From assembly GCA_016839865.1 (NCBI GenBank), contig JAEOTN010000129.1:1-10641 (forward strand): a stretch of 10,641 nucleotides of DNA, in the 5' to 3' direction. A program made the position numbers and the translations under genes. Below the pieces are notes generated by a model. That model saw only the letters and a list, made by a program, of their open reading frames with translations. It made no database searches and was not told the origin of the DNA. Shown here piece by piece: positions 1-7,463 of the stretch (positions are counted from its first letter, which is position 1; the number at the start of each line of letters is the position of its first letter). This stretch comes from Promethearchaeota archaeon (lineage in GTDB: Archaea; Asgardarchaeota; Lokiarchaeia; Sigynarchaeales; MK-D1).

Positions 1-85
1 AGTATATAAATATTCTTAGCCAGATGTTATAACTTTTTTAAATAATGTACTCAAAAATAAAGCATAAATAAATAAATTATTAAAC

Positions 86-100
86 AATAATTCAATTATT
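86..100. repeat. AT-rich 15-bp palindrome
   Basis: AATAATT and its exact reverse complement AATTATT flank a single C. It lies in AT-rich noncoding DNA just before the recombinase remnant. The base composition makes chance occurrence quite possible, and no function is assigned. Confidence 0.3.
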
Positions 101-114
101 ATTTTGGTAATATA

Positions 115-456
115 TTGGAAAAACAATGGATTTACAGAACTGAAAAGGTAAGTAGTAATGATTTGGCCCTTAGGTGTGAACTCACACATAACTACAAGAA
201 CGGTATAGAAAGTCTTGGACAGACACGGAAAAAAGTAAGAATCGAGAAGAAGATCACAGTTCATTCGCTCATACATAGCTTCGCCACCCACCTCTTGAAG
301 AGTGGCCTGGATCTGTGGTACATCCAAGAACTGCCAGCACACAAAAGTAGCAAGACTACAGAGATATATACCCACTTGAGCAATAGGGATCTACCTAAAA
401 TAAAAAATCCACTAGATTCCATTCTGTCGAAAAAAGTGAGGAATAAAAAAGGTTAA
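115..456 (+). pseudogene. Tyrosine recombinase (XerC/XerD-like) C-terminal remnant
   Basis: The frame opens at a TTG and encodes 113 residues. From about residue 45 onward it matches the C-terminal catalytic half of XerC/D-type tyrosine recombinases: a [12 protein letters not shown] box II, then a helix containing [12 protein letters not shown] that carries the nucleophilic Tyr, then the usual NRDLxKIKxPLDS tail. Full-length members have roughly 280-300 residues, so the N-terminal SAM-like domain and box I are absent. The box II motif HxLR reads HSLI here, so a catalytic Arg is replaced by Ile. The following LLGH motif, whose Gly-His is normally kept, reads LPAH. The first 35-40 residues are not recognisably recombinase and may be noise or a rearranged piece. 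The loss of catalytic residues and the truncation mark a decaying relic, probably of an older mobile element or phage. The start is arbitrary. Confidence 0.8.
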
Positions 457-733
457 CTATCTGCCAAAAGTAGGCATATGCGAAAATAATTTCGGATGCA
501 ATCCCAAAATGGAACTATATGCGAAATTAAGTTTGGATACGAACGAGTTAAACAAAATTTCTAATTCTCCTTATCTGAACATCTACCATTGGGATTGGGC
601 TTCGCTAAAACAGGGACAAGAAAAAAAAGCAATTGCTTTGCAAATGCTCATAACGGGATTTAAACGGCTTCACTTCGTCATGACCCAAATTTTCAATAAC
701 AGAAGAGAGGAGAGTTCCGTAAGAAACAAATAA
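440..733 (+). other. Unrecognised open frame; ATG at 509 gives 74 residues
   Basis: This frame is open from just after a stop at 437-439 to the TAA at 731-733. The first ATG is at 509 and yields 74 residues with an aromatic stretch (YLNIYHWDWASL) followed by a basic C-terminal half. I do not recognise a family. The conceptual translation upstream of the ATG, from about 455, also looks protein-like ([16 protein letters not shown]). The frame may therefore be the 3' part of a longer gene whose start has been lost, which would fit its position next to a recombinase relic. There is no convincing ribosome-binding site before 509. It could be a fragment of the same mobile element or simply a chance ORF. 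Confidence 0.3.
476..536 (+). repeat. Imperfect direct repeat, two copies 41 bp apart
   Basis: ATATGCGAAA occurs at 476-485 and again at 517-526. Similarity continues weakly after each copy (TTTCGGAT against GTTTGGAT). The first copy also contains a small inverted repeat, CGAAA/TTTCG at 481-494. The repeats sit between the recombinase relic and the methyltransferase operon and could be old recombination-site debris. The match is short and may be chance. Confidence 0.25.
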
Positions 734-735
734 AT

Positions 736-751
736 ACATTTAATAATATGT
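736..751 (+). promoter_or_regulatory. Candidate TATA-type promoter of the methyltransferase operon
   Basis: An AT-rich box (TTTAATAATA at 739-748) is centred about 27 bases before the ATG at 771. In archaea that spacing puts transcription initiation at or next to the start codon, giving a leaderless mRNA, in line with the weak ribosome-binding site of the first gene. The box is flanked by ACAT and ATGT (736-739 and 748-751), a short inverted repeat. The adjacent ribbon-helix-helix protein could bind there to autoregulate, but four-base arms are weak evidence. Confidence 0.35.
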
Positions 752-770
752 GGGATTGAATGTGATAGAA

Positions 771-908
771 ATGCCTTCGAAAAATGTAACCTTGAATGTC
801 GATGAAGAATTATACGATAAATACAGGAAGTTTTGCAAGAAAAAGGGTTGGATAATATCCAGGCAGTTCGAAATCATGATGGAAGAACAGATGGGAAAGG
901 TAGGATGA
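771..908 (+). CDS. Small ribbon-helix-helix DNA-binding protein, putative operon controller
   Basis: A 45-residue protein starting MPSKNVTLNVDEELY. It shows the ribbon-helix-helix (MetJ/Arc) layout: an N-terminal strand with alternating residues (KNVTLNV, about residues 4-10), helix A (about 11-25, DEELYDKYRKFCKKKG), a turn, and helix B (about 28-42, ISRQFEIMMEEQM). Such proteins dimerise through the strand, which enters the DNA major groove. It ends one base before the methyltransferase ATG, so the two are almost surely co-transcribed and translationally coupled. By analogy with small controller proteins of restriction-modification operons, the inferred job is repression or timing of this operon. 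ATG at 771 fits the family start; an in-frame GTG at 762 would add three residues. No toxin partner is seen, so an antitoxin role is less likely. Confidence 0.8.
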   Translation: MPSKNVTLNVDEELYDKYRKFCKKKGWIISRQFEIMMEEQMGKVG

Positions 909-909
909 A

Positions 910-1983
910 ATGGCCGAAAAAGTGTTGAAAGCTGTCGATTTCTTCTGCGGTGCAGGGGGAATGACTTATGGTTTATCCCAAGCGGGGATAGTTGTACTGG
1001 CAGGTATTGACATTGATATTAGCTGTAGGAAAACCTATGAATTTAATAATCCCAACTCAAAATTTATACATGCTGATATTCACGATCTGACCGAAAAAGA
1101 CCTTGCTAGACTAATCGGAATAAAAAGAAATGATGACTCTTTGATTTTCGTCGGATGTAGCCCATGCCAGTACTGGACAAAAATTTATACCAATAAGGAG
1201 AAATCGGAAGAAACTAAGAATCTTTTGAAAGAGTATCAACGTTTTGTATCGTATTTCAAACCGGGATATATAATAATAGAAAATGTTCCCGGGTTATATA
1301 TGAAAAAAGATAAAAATGCACTTTCTCCCTTTTTACAATTTCTAAAGAATAATAACTATTCTTACGATCATGGACTAATTAATGCGAATCATTTCGGGGT
1401 ACCTCAACATAGGATAAGATATCTACTTTTATCAACGAAACTCAACGATGATTTAATCTTACCCCAAAAAGAATGTGATGATAAATTAATCGTTAGAAAT
1501 TTCATTGGAATTGCAAATGGATTTCCAGCTGTTGAAGCGGGTCACAAAGACGTGTCAGATTTTCGCCATACTGTTGCTTCTCTGTCGAAAAAAAACAAAA
1601 AAAGAATTCAAATTACGCCTCCAAATGGAGGAACTCGATTAAGTTGGAAAGACGAGCCAGAATTGCAGATAAATGCCTATCGTGGTGATGACACTATTTT
1701 TAAGGATGTTTACGGACGGATGTTTTGGAATAAACCGGCACCTACTATTACTACTAGATTCAACAGCTTCTCTAACGGCAGATTCGGACATCCAGAGGAG
1801 AATAGAGCAATATCTTTAAGGGAAGGTGCGACATTACAGAGCTTCCCGAAAACATATGTATTTACTGAAGAGAATATGGCTGTAACGGCTAGGCATATAG
1901 GCAATGCAGTCCCGCCCGAACTGGCTAAAAGGATCGGGTTAGAGCTAAGGGGGAATTGGGAGAATGCCATCATTTCGAGCTAA
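910..1983 (+). CDS. dcm: DNA (cytosine-5-)-methyltransferase
   Basis: This 357-residue C5-cytosine methyltransferase transfers a methyl group from S-adenosylmethionine to a target cytosine in a specific DNA sequence. The conserved motifs appear in the canonical order. Motif I (DFFCGAGG, residues 10-17) binds SAM. Motif IV (SPCQ) carries the catalytic Cys86. Motif VI is ENV at 124-126 and motif VIII is QHRIR at 166-170. A target-recognition region follows at about 180-290, then motif IX (LREGATLQSFP) and motif X (IGNAVPP, 330-336). Nothing essential is missing. The recognition sequence cannot be read from the protein. It starts one base after the ribbon-helix-helix gene and overlaps the ATPase gene by 20 bases. 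In this operon it probably provides the self mark, and a Vsr gene downstream fits m5C modification. The symbol dcm is used as a family label, not to claim CCWGG specificity. Confidence 0.96.
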   Translation: MAEKVLKAVDFFCGAGGMTYGLSQAGIVVLAGIDIDISCRKTYEFNNPNSKFIHADIHDLTEKDLARLIGIKRNDDSLIFVGCSPCQYWTKIYTNKEKSEETKNLLKEYQRFVSYFKPGYIIIENVPGLYMKKDKNALSPFLQFLKNNNYSYDHGLINANHFGVPQHRIRYLLLSTKLNDDLILPQKECDDKLIVRNFIGIANGFPAVEAGHKDVSDFRHTVASLSKKNKKRIQITPPNGGTRLSWKDEPELQINAYRGDDTIFKDVYGRMFWNKPAPTITTRFNSFSNGRFGHPEENRAISLREGATLQSFPKTYVFTEENMAVTARHIGNAVPPELAKRIGLELRGNWENAIISS

Positions 1984-4879
1984 AGCACGGGCGATAGATT
2001 TACTCGGAAAAGGCCAGATTGCTGATCTGCCTACCGCAATTTGCGAACTATGGAAAAACGGATACGATGCCTATGCTGATAACCTTTCATGTGACTTTTA
2101 TTTAAAAGGATACAAAGATTTGGAGTCTCCTATCTTTATATTATCCGATGATGGAACGGGTATGTCGAGAAAAGATATTGAAGAGAAGTGGATTGTTTTA
2201 GGAACGGATTCCAGAGTTAGAGGAATGGAACCTCTCAAAAAAGAAGAAAGACTTGGTAAACTGCCTAGGACACCTATGGGAGAAAAAGGAATAGGAAGGC
2301 TATCGGTTGCATATCTTGGCTCTCAAATGTTAATGCTTACAAAAAAGAAAAACGAAAAATGCTTAGTTCTATTTATGAATTGGGAAATTTTAGAGAATTT
2401 CAATCTTTACTTGGATGATGTCGATATTCCTATAAAAGAAATCACCTCTATTACCACAGTAAAAGATATCTTTAATGAAATAGTGAATGAATTTAAACAA
2501 AATCTAAAACAAGGAAATTGGGAAGAACACAAAACAACATATACTAAAATTTCAGAAGATTTGAGTGAAATTGAATTTCCAGATTTTCTAGTAGAGGAAA
2601 AGATGTCGAAATTTCTGAAAGCGGAGGAACACGGAACTATTTTTGTGATTTTCGATCCTCATGAACAATTAACTGAATTGGCACAGGGGGACAGAATAGA
2701 TGTCCGAGATGATCCTGCTACTAACTATTTACGGTCGTCACTAAGTGGAATACATAATGCCTTCAAGGATGACCGATTATTTGAAACACGATTTTGGATT
2801 CATGATTCTGGTGGGATATATGACCTAATTGCTAAAGAGAATTTTTTTACTAGAGAAGATATTTACAATGCAGACCATTGGTTCAATGGAACTTTTGATG
2901 AGAGAGGTTTTTTTACTGGTGACATTCAAGTTTTCAATCAAATAATTCAGCATACCTTTCATCCAAGAAGACCACCGGGAGCCACACCTTATGGTCCATT
3001 TAAAATTGAATTCGGTTTTATGGAAGGAGATCCAAAAAATAGCAAACTTGCGAGAGAACAATGGGATGCAATTATGAAAAAGTGTGGTAAATTCGGTGGA
3101 TTATACCTATATCGAGATAAATTTAGAGTTCTTCCTTATGGTCGAACTGAGTACGATTTTTTAAAATTTGAAGAGAGGAGATCCTTACAAGCTTCCTATT
3201 ATCAATTCAGTCACCGTAGAATTTTTGGTTATATCGAAATCAGTAGAGATAATAATCCTCAAATGAAAGATAAGGCGGGCCGAGAGGGGTTCATTGTTAA
3301 TCGTGCTTATAGAGAATTCCAGGAGGATTTAATTGCATTTTTTATCGATCTTTCCACGAGATATTTTAGAACTAGAACAACAGATGAAAAGGAAAAGGGA
3401 GAAACACCGACTTTACGTGAGGAACAAGTGGAGGCTATTAGGCAACGTAATGAAAGATTATTGAAAGCGGAAAAGAAAAGAAGTAAAATGACTAAAACTA
3501 GATTCAAAAAAGAATTAAAAGAAAATACCGAAAAAATCGGTTTGATTATGGAGAAAAGCAGAGATTTATTTGAAAAATTAAAAATTGAAAAATCGAAAGT
3601 TACGTTAATTTATAACGAAATTTCTTCCTTGATTTCCCAATTGGAAGAGAATAAAAGTAAATTAAAGAAAATGAAACTGGTCAGACCGAGAAGAATAACA
3701 TTAACAGATAGTCAAACGAACAAATATAACACATATCGTGAAGAATACGAAGAAGGAATGGAATTCTTTTCGAACTGTGATAACTTAATCTCGGAAACAC
3801 AAAAAATGTTAACTAAAGAAAATCTTAAGGAAGAATTCGAAAAAAGGTATGATGACCTGGAGGATAACATATCTTCTTCAATAAAGGAATACGAATCAAG
3901 GTTTAGTGGGATAATGGTGGCCTTAGATGGACAGATAAAGGAAGACATCCAAAAATTTGGTGATTTCTATGCGGAAAAAACCGGACATCTGGTATTAACA
4001 GGAAATGAAGAAAATGAGGAAATTGAAAAGAGAATTCGGATGCTAGAACAAATTCATGATGCTATAATGGACGAAATAGAAGAAAAATATGAGCCGTTTA
4101 TAAAACATGTGGAAGGTCTCAGTTTTGGAATTGATGACGATTTACTAGTGGGATGGTATAAAGAAGAATATGAAAAAATAAACGAGAAGGTTGAGGCAAT
4201 GCATGAGCTGGCTCAACTCGGTATGGCTATAGAAATTATCGATCATCAATTCAATGTTCTTTATGCAGAAATGTCGGCTACAATAGATTTCTTCAAACAA
4301 TTCACCAAAGAAAAACCCGAGGTAGAGTACAATTACAAACAATTACGCCAAGCATTCGAACATTTGGAAACTAATCATCAACTTCTCACACCCCTGTATC
4401 GAACAATGAGAAGAGCGAAAACAGAAATCAAAGGTTCGGAAATAAAAGAGTATTTGAATAAATTCTTCGCTAGGAGGTTCGAACGACATCGTATCGAACT
4501 CACCACCGATCCTTCGTTCGATGAATACGTGTTTTACACTTACGAGTCTGTAATCAAACCAATATTTATCAATATAGTGAATAACGCGCTCTATTGGTTG
4601 ATCCCTTCAAGTGACAGAAAGATACATATCACTTATGAAGATGATAAAGTTTTGATAATGAATTCTGGAGAAAAAATTGAACCTGCGGATTTGGACAAGA
4701 TTTTCGAATTATTCTTTACCAGAAAACCTGGAGGTAGGGGAATCGGTTTATATTTAGCTAGAACTAATCTTCATACAATAGGATATGAAATATATGCTAT
4801 TAATGATAAAAAGTTAAACAAATTGAATGGGGCTTGTTTTGTAATTAAAAAGATAAAAGGGGAGAAGAATGGAATTTGA
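1964..4879 (+). CDS. Double-GHKL ATPase: MutL/MORC-like N-terminus, coiled coils, histidine-kinase-like C-terminus
   Basis: A 971-residue protein with two ATP-binding modules. The N-terminal GHKL domain has an N-box (E28, N32, D35 in ELWKNGYDAYA), a G1 box DDGTGM (62-67) and a G2 box GEKGIG (106-111), resembling Hsp90/MutL/MORC-type ATPases. Residues about 480-760 are very rich in Lys and Glu with coiled-coil character. A helix with LGMAIEIIDHQFN follows, whose His761 sits where a histidine kinase H-box would be. A second GHKL domain comes next: N-box NIVNNA (870-875), degenerate G1 NSGE (900-903), F-box IFELFFTRK, and G2 GGRGIG (923-928). MutL/MORC ATPases form ATP-gated clamps on DNA, and a clamp or sensor role here is inference. 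Kinase activity is unproven, because the G1 Asp is replaced by Asn. The gene overlaps the methyltransferase (20 bases) and the receiver-like gene (11 bases), implying tight co-expression. Confidence 0.85.
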   Translation: MPSFRAKARAIDLLGKGQIADLPTAICELWKNGYDAYADNLSCDFYLKGYKDLESPIFILSDDGTGMSRKDIEEKWIVLGTDSRVRGMEPLKKEERLGKLPRTPMGEKGIGRLSVAYLGSQMLMLTKKKNEKCLVLFMNWEILENFNLYLDDVDIPIKEITSITTVKDIFNEIVNEFKQNLKQGNWEEHKTTYTKISEDLSEIEFPDFLVEEKMSKFLKAEEHGTIFVIFDPHEQLTELAQGDRIDVRDDPATNYLRSSLSGIHNAFKDDRLFETRFWIHDSGGIYDLIAKENFFTREDIYNADHWFNGTFDERGFFTGDIQVFNQIIQHTFHPRRPPGATPYGPFKIEFGFMEGDPKNSKLAREQWDAIMKKCGKFGGLYLYRDKFRVLPYGRTEYDFLKFEERRSLQASYYQFSHRRIFGYIEISRDNNPQMKDKAGREGFIVNRAYREFQEDLIAFFIDLSTRYFRTRTTDEKEKGETPTLREEQVEAIRQRNERLLKAEKKRSKMTKTRFKKELKENTEKIGLIMEKSRDLFEKLKIEKSKVTLIYNEISSLISQLEENKSKLKKMKLVRPRRITLTDSQTNKYNTYREEYEEGMEFFSNCDNLISETQKMLTKENLKEEFEKRYDDLEDNISSSIKEYESRFSGIMVALDGQIKEDIQKFGDFYAEKTGHLVLTGNEENEEIEKRIRMLEQIHDAIMDEIEEKYEPFIKHVEGLSFGIDDDLLVGWYKEEYEKINEKVEAMHELAQLGMAIEIIDHQFNVLYAEMSATIDFFKQFTKEKPEVEYNYKQLRQAFEHLETNHQLLTPLYRTMRRAKTEIKGSEIKEYLNKFFARRFERHRIELTTDPSFDEYVFYTYESVIKPIFINIVNNALYWLIPSSDRKIHITYEDDKVLIMNSGEKIEPADLDKIFELFFTRKPGGRGIGLYLARTNLHTIGYEIYAINDKKLNKLNGACFVIKKIKGEKNGI

Positions 4880-6578
4880 CGCAGTAGCCAAGAAAATAGT
4901 AGGCGATTCGATTTGCACTGCAATATGCATCGACAATGCTTTTGAGGAGCCCTACACCCATGTTGACCATCCATCCGACCCTAGTTTCAAGCTACCAAAA
5001 GAATTATATGAATCTTTCAAAAAACAAAACTGCGTACTCGATTTTTACAAATATGTCGATTTGGAAACTTGGGAAACAAATCAAGATTATATATTGAAAA
5101 ATAAGGACTTATTAATCTTAGATTGGGAACTGATAGATGGAGACCCGAAATATAAAGATGCGTTGGAGATTCTCCTAAAGACTGTGAACTCAGACAGTCT
5201 AGCATTTGTATATATATATACTCATGAAATGAACCTTGATAGTGTTGCATTAAATATCTCTTCGTATTTTTCTCATAACTCTTTGAAAGAATTAAAAAGT
5301 AAATATGAAACCTTTGGTGATAATCTAGAAGATCTTCCAGAAGTCGACGATGCAAATATATTTCTTCAGAGAATAAAAGATAAATGTAAGGAAATCGTAG
5401 TAAATCCTAATAAGGCGCGAGATATCCGGAAGGAAATATCAGAATCTTTCGCGAAGTATCTAGACTCAGAAAATATTGGAATTTTTTGTGATAAGTTCTA
5501 TACTCTCGGAAAACAGATATTCGAATGTGAAAATGAGAATGATTTTTTAATATTTCTGGGGCGATTTTTAAACAATGGTCTTTTTAGAGATGGAGTGACT
5601 TTGAATATCGATATATACCCCATCGAGGGTGAAAAATATACATACATAATCAATAACACCCTGGTAAAGATATCGACTAAAAAACTCACATCTACGGAAA
5701 TGGCTGGGGGGGAAGTTGTTTCCCCCGATGAGGTCTATTCGGAATTTTCAAAAACTATTTGTAGGAGACCTCGGAATTTTCTCGCACTTCTCGGATTGGA
5801 AATGAAAAATCTTTATAGAGATAGCTCGTCAGTCATAGGTAAAGACATAAATGAAATCGATGAGTTAGCATTCTTTCACCATCAGGAGAGTCTAGAAACA
5901 GACGAGGAAGGCGAATTCTATACATTTCTGAAAAATATATGGAAAGACGAAGTTTCTTATTTCATTTTAGACCAAACGCCCCTTCTTTTTTTAGGTATGG
6001 ATGATTACAAAATAAAAAATAAAATCAACCAAAATATTGAAGACTTTCGCCGAAATTCCAAGGTGTTCATCGAGAATCTCGCGAAATTAAATTACTATTA
6101 TTCGATGTTAAGACCAACTGAATCCAAACATCGAAAAATTATATTCGGAGATGTTTTTTCAATAGTAAGCGATGATGAAGAATCTTACTTATTGTGCATA
6201 ACACCTCATTGTGATTGTATCCAACCGAAAAAAATTAACAATTGTCTTTATTTTGTAAGTGGAAAAAAGATAAGGGCGAAAAGCGGATTGAAAAGGGGTG
6301 ATTCTGGATTTATTTCCTATGTAAAAATAGATAAGGATATAAATTGTATTGATTGGAAAACAAGTCCTTTTACTCTTTTTATTTCGCTTGAAGAAAACGA
6401 CATTACTAATTCCATAAAATCAGAACTCTCTGGAAAAAAAATATGTTTAAAATATCTCGGTTCTCAAAAAGAAAATTATACTCAAAGAATCGCCAATGAA
6501 TCATTCAGTTGGGCAAGTCGAGTAGGAATAGATTTTGCTAAAATAGAAGAAGAGGAAGGAAATGGAAATGAAAAATGA
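4869..6578 (+). CDS. Response-receiver-like domain protein, partner of the double-GHKL ATPase
   Basis: A 569-residue protein. Its first 125 residues resemble a divergent response-regulator receiver: a strand ending in acidic AICIDNAF (D22), a strand LLILDWELIDGD with Asp85 at the phospho-acceptor position, a helix KYKDALEIL, and a strand FVYIYTHE with Thr at the usual switch position. The middle (about 150-420) is unrecognised and largely helical. A C-terminal region from about 430 contains CITPHCDC (443-450), a Cys/His cluster that might bind metal, followed by beta-rich sequence. The ATG lies inside the end of the ATPase gene, after a GGGGAGA ribosome-binding site. Because the upstream protein has a kinase-like C-terminus, a phosphorelay or a phosphorylation-independent receiver interaction is plausible. 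This is inference from fold resemblance and gene adjacency. No DNA-binding output domain is recognisable. Confidence 0.7.
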   Translation: MEFDAVAKKIVGDSICTAICIDNAFEEPYTHVDHPSDPSFKLPKELYESFKKQNCVLDFYKYVDLETWETNQDYILKNKDLLILDWELIDGDPKYKDALEILLKTVNSDSLAFVYIYTHEMNLDSVALNISSYFSHNSLKELKSKYETFGDNLEDLPEVDDANIFLQRIKDKCKEIVVNPNKARDIRKEISESFAKYLDSENIGIFCDKFYTLGKQIFECENENDFLIFLGRFLNNGLFRDGVTLNIDIYPIEGEKYTYIINNTLVKISTKKLTSTEMAGGEVVSPDEVYSEFSKTICRRPRNFLALLGLEMKNLYRDSSSVIGKDINEIDELAFFHHQESLETDEEGEFYTFLKNIWKDEVSYFILDQTPLLFLGMDDYKIKNKINQNIEDFRRNSKVFIENLAKLNYYYSMLRPTESKHRKIIFGDVFSIVSDDEESYLLCITPHCDCIQPKKINNCLYFVSGKKIRAKSGLKRGDSGFISYVKIDKDINCIDWKTSPFTLFISLEENDITNSIKSELSGKKICLKYLGSQKENYTQRIANESFSWASRVGIDFAKIEEEEGNGNEK

Positions 6579-6616
6579 ACATGTCTAGTGTGTTGCACAT
6601 TCCTTCTCATCAAGAC

Positions 6617-6626
6617 ATATAAGTAT
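6617..6626 (+). promoter_or_regulatory. Possible TATA box before the HNH gene
   Basis: ATATAAGTAT lies in the 124-base gap after the receiver-like gene. It could give the nuclease genes their own transcript starting near 6645, close to the mini-ORF at 6635. The match is moderate and the region is AT-rich. Confidence 0.25.
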
Positions 6627-6634
6627 TGGTTTGG

Positions 6635-6706
6635 ATGACTACGAATGACTATGTCGTTGGTCCGATAGGAAAGAATAAAATGTTGAGAGACAAAGGTGGA
6701 ATATGA
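6635..6706 (+). other. 23-codon mini-ORF overlapping the HNH start (ATGA)
   Basis: The reading frame begins with ATG and ends with TGA at 6704-6706. It shares four bases (ATGA) with the ATG at 6703 of the HNH gene. The peptide begins MTTNDYVVGPIGKN and has no recognised family. The arrangement is typical of translational coupling, so the mini-ORF could set or gate translation of the nuclease. It could equally be a remnant of a former gene or a chance frame; the conventional ribosome-binding site at 6694-6700 sits inside it. Confidence 0.3.
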
Positions 6707-7461
6707 GTAAAATTCTGTTTAAGATAGGGAAACAGTACTCGAGAAACGATATTTACGATATATTAAAAGTACCAAAAGAGAAAAAAAGAGGAAATTGGGA
6801 AACTGGATATAACAGATATAATAAAGATTGGTTTATTTTTTCAAATATAGGAGTTCCCGGAAGAACTGGACACGATTATGAGAATCATTGGTCTGGGGAT
6901 GAGTTTGTTTGGTGTGGAAAGGTCGGTTCAAAAATATCACATACTTCAATTCAATCAATGCTTGTTCCTAAAGGAGACATATATCTTTTTACCCGTGATT
7001 CTAATCAATCTCCGTTTACTTTCGAAGGTAAAGTAAGAGTGAAATCACATAAAGATAGTGTACCAGTAACTATTGTCTGGGAATTAATTGATGTTAATGA
7101 AAGAAATAAAGAACGTTTATCTGAAGAAATATGTAATGCGCAGTTATTAAGAGAGGGGACGAAGAAAAAAATTTATGTAAATCGATATGAACGTAATCCG
7201 CATGCACGTCGGTTATGTATTCAACATTATGGGTTAAATTGTACTGTTTGTGGATTTAATTTTGAAAAATTCTATGGAAAACGAGGGATAGATTACATTC
7301 ATGTACATCACATCATTCCACTTTCAAAAATAAAGGAAGAATATAAATTAGACCCCATAAAAGATTTAAAGCCAGTCTGTGCGAATTGCCATGCAATAAT
7401 TCATAGAACTCTAACACCCATGACTATTGATGAATTGAGAAGAACACTGATGGTGGGATAA
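6703..7461 (+). CDS. HNH endonuclease with N-terminal DUF3427-like domain
   Basis: A 252-residue, two-domain protein. Residues about 3-145 match the pattern of DUF3427, a domain otherwise found at the C-terminus of some helicases: IGKxYSRNDIYDIL, then DYENHW, a Trp-containing FVWCGKVGS strand, IYLFTR, and FTFEGKV. Residues about 165-250 form a zinc-supported HNH (beta-beta-alpha-metal) nuclease: Cys180 and Cys183, the catalytic His pair H202-H203 in VHHIIPLS, then DLKPVCANCH with Cys226 and Cys229 and a following HxxxH (230 and 234). All expected metal ligands are present, so it should be active. In this cluster it is the best candidate for the DNA-cleaving effector. The N-terminal domain may choose the target, possibly a modification state, which is inference. 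The ATG follows an AGGTGGA ribosome-binding site with very short spacing. Confidence 0.87.
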   Translation: MSKILFKIGKQYSRNDIYDILKVPKEKKRGNWETGYNRYNKDWFIFSNIGVPGRTGHDYENHWSGDEFVWCGKVGSKISHTSIQSMLVPKGDIYLFTRDSNQSPFTFEGKVRVKSHKDSVPVTIVWELIDVNERNKERLSEEICNAQLLREGTKKKIYVNRYERNPHARRLCIQHYGLNCTVCGFNFEKFYGKRGIDYIHVHHIIPLSKIKEEYKLDPIKDLKPVCANCHAIIHRTLTPMTIDELRRTLMVG

Positions 7462-7463
7462 AG

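Noticed and set aside
16..375. A 119-codon minus-strand frame
   Set aside because: It is antisense to the recombinase remnant and extends into AT-rich noncoding DNA. The sense strand has clear family motifs, while this frame has none.
771..908. Toxin-antitoxin interpretation of the ribbon-helix-helix gene
   Set aside because: No toxin-like gene follows. The next gene is a complete methyltransferase, so an operon regulator is the simpler reading.
1710..1973. Minus-strand frame within the methyltransferase gene
   Set aside because: It is the shadow of a gene whose motifs IX and X are read on the plus strand.
2825..5689. Several minus-strand frames of 60-115 codons across the ATPase and receiver-like genes
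   Set aside because: They are antisense to well-supported coding sequence and have no recognisable motif or ribosome-binding site.
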